Positions 58,149 through 64,000 of a stretch of DNA of 64,000 bases are shown here, in pieces. The first letter of the stretch is position 1; the number at the start of each line of letters is the position of its first letter. A program made the translations under genes and the position numbers. The DNA is from Lachnospiraceae bacterium (GTDB taxonomy: Bacteria; Bacillota; Clostridia; Lachnospirales; Lachnospiraceae). Below the pieces are notes generated by a model. That model worked only from the letters and a program-made list of their open reading frames with translations, did not search any database and was not told the DNA's origin. The stretch is taken from NCBI GenBank assembly GCA_024403455.1, contig JAKSRR010000005.1:48290-112289 (forward strand). Reading direction: 5' to 3'.

Positions 58149-58805
58149 ATGAAAAATCATAAGTTATTAAAAAGTATAATCGTGCTTTCCATGATGGCTT
58201 TCTTGGCTGGTTGTGGAAAGAAAGAAGAGCCTATAGAGGAACCGGTAGAAGATTTGGGATCTCTGGAGGATGTTTTAGATGCCTTCCCGGACACTTCTAC
58301 TGAGAGTACAGTACCTAGCGATGTGGTTCCCGTGGATACGGTATCTGGTGATATAGCTTCTGGTGATACAGTTTCAGAAGATAGTGTTTCTGCAGATGCA
58401 GTAAGTGAGAATGAGGTTCCAGCAGAGAATCCTTCTGCGCTGACAGTACCCGAAGGAAAACCGCAGGCAAGTGTTCATAGCAGCCAGACGGGGCCTGCAA
58501 AGATCACCATTATGAATATGTGTGGTTATGATTTAACCAGTGTGAAATTTTCCTTTGCTGGAATTACGGCAGATGGTATTCCAGTGCAGGGTGATAAGAA
58601 GTTAAAGGACGGCGGATATACGGAGTATAGTCTTGCAGAGGCCGATATTTATAGGCAGTATTTGCCATTACGGCTGACGGTTACCTGTGAAGCAAAGGGG
58701 CTGAGTGAGGATATTGTATTTCCGGAAATAACAATATTAGATTTGGATGATTTAACAGTCATCTTATCCTATTATGATGGTACTTATGTTGTAGAAACGA
58801 ATTAG
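58149..58805 (+). CDS. Putative lipoprotein, unknown function
   Basis: 218 residues. Lipoprotein signal ending LAGC (Cys22), then a linker with VSGD/VSED/VSEN repeats like the one in the VanY-type lipoprotein, then a 110-residue beta-rich domain (KITIMNMCGYDLTSVKFSF) without recognised family. Starts 11 bases after the cellulase gene, so likely co-expressed and exposed at the same surface. Confidence 0.8.
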   Translation: MKNHKLLKSIIVLSMMAFLAGCGKKEEPIEEPVEDLGSLEDVLDAFPDTSTESTVPSDVVPVDTVSGDIASGDTVSEDSVSADAVSENEVPAENPSALTVPEGKPQASVHSSQTGPAKITIMNMCGYDLTSVKFSFAGITADGIPVQGDKKLKDGGYTEYSLAEADIYRQYLPLRLTVTCEAKGLSEDIVFPEITILDLDDLTVILSYYDGTYVVETN

Positions 58806-58825
58806 CAGATTGTATTGAGGGGTTT

Positions 58826-59518
58826 ATGGGGAAAAAAGTACTGATTGTGGAGCCGGATGCAGAATATGCAGAACCGACCAAGGAGTTGCTCATCAGACAG
58901 GGTTATTCTGTTCTGACTGTAGACAGCGGAAAAAAGGCGTTAGTGGTCTGTAAAAGAGATGCTGTGGATTTTGTGATTTCCGAATTCGTTTTGCCGGATA
59001 TGGAAGGGTTATCTCTTTGCAGAGACATCAAAGCGTCCTATGATGTTCCATTCATGTTCATCAGCAGTGAGGCGGATCCAAACAAGATTACAGAGGGATT
59101 CCGCGTGGGCTGTGATGACTACATGACGAAGCCGTTTCATTTTGGTGAGATGTGCATTCGCATGAAGACGCGGATGGGAATGTATGAACGATTAAAAGCA
59201 TTAAAGAGTCCGGAGACCAGACAGGTATCTGTTGGGGATCTCTTTATTGATAAGGTGTCCAGACGGGTGGAGGTTGCCGGCGAGGAGAAGACCTTCACGG
59301 CAAAGGAATACGATATGCTTCTCTTTTTAGCGGAGCATCCCAACCAGGTATTTTCCAAAGAGGATTTATTCCGTGCGATTTGGGAAATGGAGTCCGTAGG
59401 TGATATTGCCACCGTAACGGTGCATATTAAAAAAATTCGATCCAAGATCGAAAAAGATAGTGCAAATCCTAAGTATATTGAAACGATTTGGGGAGCGGGT
59501 TACAGGTTTAAAGCATGA
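58826..59518 (+). CDS. OmpR-type response regulator lacking the phospho-aspartate
   Basis: 230 residues. Receiver domain 1-120 and winged-helix DNA-binding domain about 130-230 (FTAKEYDMLLFLAEHPNQVFS, VTVHIKKIRSKI, ETIWGAGYRF). The position of the phosphorylated Asp is Glu53 (VISEFVLPDMEG), the first acidic pair is E9-P10-D11, while Ser81 and Lys102 of the switch remain. Glu here often mimics phosphate, so the protein may be always active or controlled otherwise. No kinase is adjacent. GAGGGG upstream; overlaps the next gene by four bases. Confidence 0.92.
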   Translation: MGKKVLIVEPDAEYAEPTKELLIRQGYSVLTVDSGKKALVVCKRDAVDFVISEFVLPDMEGLSLCRDIKASYDVPFMFISSEADPNKITEGFRVGCDDYMTKPFHFGEMCIRMKTRMGMYERLKALKSPETRQVSVGDLFIDKVSRRVEVAGEEKTFTAKEYDMLLFLAEHPNQVFSKEDLFRAIWEMESVGDIATVTVHIKKIRSKIEKDSANPKYIETIWGAGYRFKA

Positions 59519-60186
59519 AGACAGAGATCTTATTTGAAGATGAGGATATCCTGGTAGTACACAAATTGCCGGGCATGGCTACGGAGTCAGGTCGCCTTGG
59601 AGAGATGGATGTGGTCAGTGAACTGAAGAATCATTTGGCACACTCTGTAGGCGAAAATGTGGTTCCTTTTGTTGGAATGGTGCATCGTCTTGACCAGCCG
59701 GTAGAAGGCATTTTGGTATTTGGAAAGAACAAGGAAGCTACCAGCGAATTGTCTAGCCAGGTTGCGAAAGCCTCTGCAGGATTTCTAAAAAAATATAAGG
59801 CAGTTGTCTATGGTCAGATGGCTCGTATGGAAGATAGTCTTTTCCATTACGTAAGAAGAGGTCCAGGAAACAAGACCATTGTACGACGGGGGGAAGGTCC
59901 TCTTGGGATTGATGAACGAAGAGCAGAGCTTTCCTATAAAGTGGTTGCTATTCGAAAGAATGAAACCGAGTTAGAAGTAAAGCTTGGAACAGGACGCTAT
60001 CATCAGATTCGTGCACAGCTAGCATACATTGGATTTCCAATTTTGGCAGATACCAAGTATGGCAGTGAAGAATCCAAGCAGTATAGTAAACAGATGGATA
60101 TTAAGCAGCTACAGCTGTTTGCAAAGGAATTATCCTTTGTGCATCCTAAAACCGGAGAGAAAATGCATTTTTCCATTTCCGTATAA
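59515..60186 (+). CDS. RluA-family RNA pseudouridine synthase
   Basis: 223 residues, single catalytic domain, no S4 domain. Motif VHRLDQPVEGI with catalytic Asp60, LGTGRYHQIRAQLA (motif III) and a C-terminal LSFVHPKTGE. Target uridine in rRNA or tRNA is not predictable. ATGA overlap with the response regulator gene. Confidence 0.9.
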   Translation: MKTEILFEDEDILVVHKLPGMATESGRLGEMDVVSELKNHLAHSVGENVVPFVGMVHRLDQPVEGILVFGKNKEATSELSSQVAKASAGFLKKYKAVVYGQMARMEDSLFHYVRRGPGNKTIVRRGEGPLGIDERRAELSYKVVAIRKNETELEVKLGTGRYHQIRAQLAYIGFPILADTKYGSEESKQYSKQMDIKQLQLFAKELSFVHPKTGEKMHFSISV

Positions 60187-60190
60187 TTGT

Positions 60191-60256
60191 GAAAACACAG
60201 GTTTTCAGGGCATTTGCCCCTTGTATCATCAGATATTCATGCGCGACAGCGCTTAG
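60191..60256. repeat. Palindromic intergenic element related to 10884-11045
   Basis: Hairpin GAAAAC/GTTTTC (60191-60206), then a stretch from about 60209 that is close to the reverse complement of 10884-10908 (shared CCCTTGTATCAT), then GCGC/GCGC hairpin (60241-60252). No T-run. Confidence 0.5.
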
Positions 60257-60275
60257 ATAAAGGAGACAAAAGATC

Positions 60276-61712
60276 ATGGCAGATAAGAAAATGGTGGAAG
60301 CGATTACTTCCATGGACGAAGATTTCGCACAATGGTACACCGACGTTGTTAAGAAAGCAGAGCTGATTGATTACACCAGCGTAAAAGGCTGTATGGCAAT
60401 CAAGCCCGAAGGTTATGCAATATGGGAATTAATTCAGTCCCAGTTAGATGCAAGATTTAAAGCAACGGGTGTTAAGAATCTTTATCTTCCCATGTTTATC
60501 CCTGAAAGTTTACTGCAGAAGGAAAAGGATCATGTAGAAGGTTTTGCACCAGAAGTAGCATGGGTTACCTATGGTGGCGGACAGAAATTAACCGAGCGTA
60601 TGTGCGTTCGTCCTACTTCTGAAACTTTATTCTGCGATTATTATAAGGGTGTGGTTCATTCCTATAGAGACCTTCCTCAGGTTTGCAACCAGTGGTGCTC
60701 TGTTGTTCGCTGGGAAAAGGAAACCAGACCGTTCCTTAGAAGCCGTGAGTTCTTATGGCAGGAAGGCCATACGGCACACGCTACTGCAGAAGAAGCACAG
60801 GAAAGAACGGAGCAGATGTTAAATGTCTATGCAGACTTTTTAGAGAACGTTCTTGCCATCCCTGTCATTAAGGGACAGAAGACAGAGAAAGAAAAGTTTG
60901 CAGGTGCTGTAGCAACCTATACCATCGAGACATTAATGCATGATGGAAAGGCTCTGCAGGCAGGTACCTCCCACAATTTTGGTGATGGTTTTGCGAAGGC
61001 ATTTGAAATCCAGTACACCGATAAGGACAATACCTTAAAGCATGTTCATCAGACCAGCTGGGGTATGACTACCCGTCTCATCGGTGCCATCATTATGGTA
61101 CATGGCGACAACTCCGGTTTGAAGCTTCCGCCTAGAGTAGCACCTACCCAGGTAGTTATCATTCCTATCCAGCAGAAGAAGGAAGGGGTACTGGATAAGG
61201 CCTATGAAATCGAGAAGACCTTAAAGGCAGCAGGCGTTCGTGTTCGTACCGATGATGTGGACAAGACACCTGGCTGGAAGTTCTCTGAGCAGGAGATGCG
61301 TGGTATTCCTATGCGTATCGAAATCGGTCCTAAGGATATCGAAGCTGGTAAGTGCATCATCTGCCGTCGTGACAATGGAGAGAAGATAGAGGTTGCATTA
61401 ACGGATCTGGAAGCAAAGGTTCCTGAAATTTTAGAAACCATTCAGAAGGATATGTTTGAAGCAGCAAAGGCACACAGAGATGAGCATACTTATGTTGCAA
61501 CCACCATGGAAGAGTTTGAAAAGTGCTTCACAGAAAAGAGTGGTTTCGTAAAGAGCATGTGGTGTGAGGACCAGGCCTGCGAAGACGCTATCAAAGAGAA
61601 ACTTGCAGTTACTAGCCGATGCATGCCTTATGAGCAGGAAAACCTTTCTGATAAGTGTGTATGCTGCGGAAAGCCTGCAAAGAAGATGGTATACTGGGGC
61701 AAAGCATACTAG
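60276..61712 (+). CDS. proS: Prolyl-tRNA synthetase (archaeal/eukaryote-like short form)
   Basis: 478 residues, class II synthetase of ProS type 3 without the editing insertion. Motif 2 region [25 protein letters not shown], motif 3 [12 protein letters not shown], anticodon domain from about 285, and a C-terminal zinc-binding domain with CVCCGKPA and final Tyr. AAGGAG upstream. Confidence 0.97.
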   Translation: MADKKMVEAITSMDEDFAQWYTDVVKKAELIDYTSVKGCMAIKPEGYAIWELIQSQLDARFKATGVKNLYLPMFIPESLLQKEKDHVEGFAPEVAWVTYGGGQKLTERMCVRPTSETLFCDYYKGVVHSYRDLPQVCNQWCSVVRWEKETRPFLRSREFLWQEGHTAHATAEEAQERTEQMLNVYADFLENVLAIPVIKGQKTEKEKFAGAVATYTIETLMHDGKALQAGTSHNFGDGFAKAFEIQYTDKDNTLKHVHQTSWGMTTRLIGAIIMVHGDNSGLKLPPRVAPTQVVIIPIQQKKEGVLDKAYEIEKTLKAAGVRVRTDDVDKTPGWKFSEQEMRGIPMRIEIGPKDIEAGKCIICRRDNGEKIEVALTDLEAKVPEILETIQKDMFEAAKAHRDEHTYVATTMEEFEKCFTEKSGFVKSMWCEDQACEDAIKEKLAVTSRCMPYEQENLSDKCVCCGKPAKKMVYWGKAY

Positions 61713-61713
61713 G

Positions 61714-62583
61714 ATGATTGATGTCTCTGTATTTCAAAAAGATGATATAAGATCCACAGACCTTGTGCTTTCTGTTTTTAGGTCTGTGGACAATTATAAG
61801 ATAATAGACACTGGCGCAGAAAACGCGCGGTGTCTTTTATGTTTTGCAGGGAATCTGATTTATTATCCAAACGAGGAAAATGCATTTAGAAAATCTATTC
61901 TTGAAGAGGATAGGTTCGAGTATGAAAATATTACTTCTGATAAAAAGATAAGAAATCATTTTGGCAGAATTATATATTTTCGTGATGTGTATAAGCAGTG
62001 GTATATGTCTGGACTGAATAAGGATTATGATAGTCTGGATAAGTTTCTTTCCTTACTGGCAGAACTAACGAAGGGTTACGAGGTTTATACCATGGGGAAT
62101 TCTGCAGGAGGATTTATGGCCATGCTTGCAGGATGTTACCTGCACGCAAAATGTGTTTATTCTTTTTCGGGGCAGTTTGATTTGTGGCATGTTCTTGATG
62201 CCGAGCCGGTATTGAGTGCTTATAAAGAAGATGAATCCTTTCACAAATATTATAATTTGCAGTCGCTGCTCGAAGAATCACAAACAGTGGTTTACTATTT
62301 TCAGCCAGCACAATGCAAGATTGATGTTAAGCAGTATGCATATGTGCAGGATATAAAGAATGTAATTCGAATCCCTTTCGCTACAGACCAACATGGGGCG
62401 AGCATCAATTCTGCGAGTTATAAATATGTTCTTACGATGGCTGATTGTAAGAAAGATAAACTGTTTAGAAAAATAGCTTCAAAAGGGAAGATGGTGAGTC
62501 ACGTTTCCTTTATGTTCATGGCAGCCGGTGTGATAAAGGCATCTATGGAAGTCATAAAAAAGAGCATTGGCAAAAGCAAATAG
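61714..62583 (+). CDS. Alpha/beta-hydrolase-like protein
   Basis: 289 residues from ATG 61714, two bases after the proS stop (TAGGATG); the frame runs back into proS but only from here does it look coding. Nucleophile elbow GNSAGGFMAM (Ser about 131) and a late His in ATDQHGASIN support an alpha/beta-hydrolase fold; the strand CLLCFAGNL could form the oxyanion region. No signal peptide. Weak ribosome site, AT-richer than its neighbours, and two strong hairpins lie within its first 45 codons. Substrate unknown; possible later acquisition. Confidence 0.7.
   Translation: MIDVSVFQKDDIRSTDLVLSVFRSVDNYKIIDTGAENARCLLCFAGNLIYYPNEENAFRKSILEEDRFEYENITSDKKIRNHFGRIIYFRDVYKQWYMSGLNKDYDSLDKFLSLLAELTKGYEVYTMGNSAGGFMAMLAGCYLHAKCVYSFSGQFDLWHVLDAEPVLSAYKEDESFHKYYNLQSLLEESQTVVYYFQPAQCKIDVKQYAYVQDIKNVIRIPFATDQHGASINSASYKYVLTMADCKKDKLFRKIASKGKMVSHVSFMFMAAGVIKASMEVIKKSIGKSK
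61753..61838 (+). terminator. Hairpin plus terminator-like hairpin inside the start of the hydrolase gene
   Basis: Perfect 10-bp inverted repeat TCCACAGACC (61753-61762) with GGTCTGTGGA (61781-61790), then GACAC-tg-GCGC (61807-61817) with GCGC-g-GTGTC (61825-61834) followed by TTTTA. The second hairpin looks like an intrinsic terminator about 100 bases after the proS stop. Confidence 0.55.
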
Positions 62584-62647
62584 AATTCAGGAAGCATCAT
62601 TTTCTGGAAAAATTGGTAGTAGTGGTGTAGACTTTGTTTAGTTTGTT

Positions 62648-62667
62648 TATCAGAGGATCATCTGATA
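62648..62667 (+). promoter_or_regulatory. Palindromic operator-like site before ackA
   Basis: TATCAGA at 62648-62654 and TCTGATA at 62661-62667 form a 7-bp inverted repeat with a 6-base spacer, 27 bases before the ackA start. It may overlap a weak promoter (TTGTTT at 62643, TAGAAA at 62666). Confidence 0.45.
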
Positions 62668-62694
62668 GAAATAATAAATCATGGGAGAAAATGT

Positions 62695-63888
62695 ATGAAT
62701 ATTTTAGTAATCAATTGTGGAAGCTCTTCCCTAAAGTATCAGCTCATTAACTCAGAGACAGGGGATGTTCTTGCAAAGGGTCTTTGCGAGAGAATCGGTA
62801 TTGATGGCAGCTGTCTTACCCATACACCAGCCGGTAAGGATAAGGTAGTGATCAAGGAAGAAATGCCAGATCACAACAAGGCTGTAAAGATGGTGATTGA
62901 TGCCCTTACGGATGAAAATCATGGTGTTGTGAAGTCTCTTAGTGAGATCGGTGCGGTTGGTCATCGTGTGGTACATGGTGGTGAGAAGTTCAACAAGGCC
63001 GTACTTATTGATGAAGGTGTATTAAAAGATATTGAGGAGCTTTCCTCTTTAGCACCGCTTCATAATCCTGCAAATATTATTGGTATTAATGCATGCAAGG
63101 AAAATATGCCTACAACACCCCAGGTTGCTGTGTTTGATACCGCTTTCCATCAGACTATGCCGAAGAAGGCATATCTTTATGGTCTTCCTTATGAATATTA
63201 CGAGAAGTATAAGGTGCGTCGCTATGGCTTCCACGGAACCAGCCATGATTTTGTAAGTAAGCATGCTGCAGAGATGATTGGCAAAGACCGTAAGGACTTA
63301 AAGATCATTGTTTGCCACCTTGGTAATGGTGCATCTGTATCGGCTGTAAAGAATGGAGAATGCGTAGATACTTCCATGGGCTTAACACCTTTAGAGGGAC
63401 TAATGATGGGAACCAGATCCGGTGATATGGATCCTGCTATTATGGAATATATCTGCAAGCAGGAGAATTTGACTGCTTCTGAAATGAACACCGTTCTCAA
63501 CAAGAAGTCTGGTGTTTATGGATTATCTAACTATACCTCCAGCGACTTTAGAGACTTAGGGGAAGCTGCTGAGGCAGGCAATACCTATGCAAAGGATGCA
63601 TTGGATACTTACAGCTACCGTGTTGCAAAATACATCGGTGCTTATATGATGGCCATGGGCGGTGTAGATATCATTGCATTTACTGCCGGTATTGGTGAGA
63701 ACAATTATCAGGTTCGACGTGGCGTATGCGATTATTTGGAAGGTATGGGCATTGCCATTGATGATGAGAAGTTAAAGATTCGTGGTGAGGATCTGATTGT
63801 TTCCAAAGAGGGTAGCAAGATTCAGGTTATGATCGTACCTACCAACGAAGAACTTGCGATTGCACAGCAGACGTTAGCATTACTGTAA
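62695..63888 (+). CDS. ackA: Acetate kinase
   Basis: 397 residues, full length. Converts acetyl phosphate and ADP to acetate and ATP, the main energy step of acetate-forming anaerobes. Motifs [56 protein letters not shown] and FTAGIGENN all present. GGGAGA ribosome site. pta, its usual partner, is not immediately upstream. Confidence 0.98.
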   Translation: MNILVINCGSSSLKYQLINSETGDVLAKGLCERIGIDGSCLTHTPAGKDKVVIKEEMPDHNKAVKMVIDALTDENHGVVKSLSEIGAVGHRVVHGGEKFNKAVLIDEGVLKDIEELSSLAPLHNPANIIGINACKENMPTTPQVAVFDTAFHQTMPKKAYLYGLPYEYYEKYKVRRYGFHGTSHDFVSKHAAEMIGKDRKDLKIIVCHLGNGASVSAVKNGECVDTSMGLTPLEGLMMGTRSGDMDPAIMEYICKQENLTASEMNTVLNKKSGVYGLSNYTSSDFRDLGEAAEAGNTYAKDALDTYSYRVAKYIGAYMMAMGGVDIIAFTAGIGENNYQVRRGVCDYLEGMGIAIDDEKLKIRGEDLIVSKEGSKIQVMIVPTNEELAIAQQTLALL

Positions 63889-63908
63889 TCATAGGATAGT
63901 TGTTACCA

Positions 63909-63952
63909 GGAACCCTATTTGCAAGAATTACCCTTGCTTATGGGGTTCTTTT
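63909..63952 (+). terminator. Terminator of ackA
   Basis: Imperfect 16-17 bp stem, 63909-63925 with 63933-63949, followed by TTTT. The remaining bases to 64000 show no feature. Confidence 0.85.
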
Positions 63953-64000
63953 AGTACCATAAAAGTGTAGTTGTTAGAGAGTAATTAACTCTGACATCTG

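Noticed and set aside
60187-60275. T-box or other riboswitch upstream of proS
   Set aside because: The gap is only 89 bases and shows palindromic repeat sequence, with no T-box core or terminator T-run.

Overview
The window reads as chromosome of an anaerobic Gram-positive Clostridia, most likely family Lachnospiraceae. The basis is moderate-to-low GC, strong AGGAGG-type ribosome binding sites, a single membrane (lipoproteins, D,D-carboxypeptidases, no outer-membrane genes), an F-type ATP synthase with a sodium-type c subunit, acetate kinase, glycogen branching enzyme, and plant-polysaccharide enzymes (GH5 cellulase with CBM2, GH36 alpha-galactosidase, GH113-type mannanase). Genus cannot be fixed from sequence alone. 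I see no insertion sequences, prophage, CRISPR array or rRNA. Coding density is high; no gap without a gene exceeds 300 bases (largest: 18189-18460, filled with tandem repeats, and 45310-45534, a divergent promoter region).

Layout. 1-7140: a zinc-ribbon membrane protein, then a probable operon of a hybrid sensor kinase, a degenerate GGDEF-EAL protein and a cytoplasmic GH113-like glycosidase, closed by a perfect 15-bp terminator. 7145-10883: a VWA (DUF2201) / MoxR ATPase / leucine-rich-repeat operon. 10884-13582: a structured intergenic element and three leftward genes of unknown role. 13615-15759: PadR / HAAS / DUF4097 operon with four 14-nt tandem repeats just downstream of its promoter. 15746-19222 leftward: CrtI-like oxidoreductase, rsmA (ksgA), tatD. 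19368-19440: tRNA-Lys(CTT). 19622-25114: a 1141-residue acidic TPR / pseudo-AAA protein and glgB with a histone-like basic tail. 25195-27597: divergent VanY-type lipoprotein and secreted LRR protein. 27707-39339: pth, mfd and the complete ATP synthase operon (atpZ-I-B-E-F-H-A-G-D-C). 39403-43414: membrane protein with a C39-like end, DEDDh exonuclease, YcxB-like protein. 43420-47723: dacA-type carboxypeptidase, trmB, a lone pilin, a zinc-phospholipase-C-like protein. 47822-51975: HAD phosphatase and a four-gene cluster with two AIM24 proteins. 52073-58805: GH36, Nudix, cation/proton antiporter, anchored cellulase, lipoprotein. 58826-63888: response regulator lacking its phospho-aspartate, pseudouridine synthase, proS, an alpha/beta-hydrolase-like protein, ackA.

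The best candidates for undescribed biology are the AIM24 cluster with repeated NPL-type motifs in disordered tails; the acidic pseudo-AAA protein next to the basic-tailed GlgB; the VWA-MoxR-LRR operon; and several regulatory DNA or RNA structures (PadR-promoter repeats, tatD-ksgA repeats, hairpins between atpA and atpG and after proS). All functional links between neighbours are inference from context.
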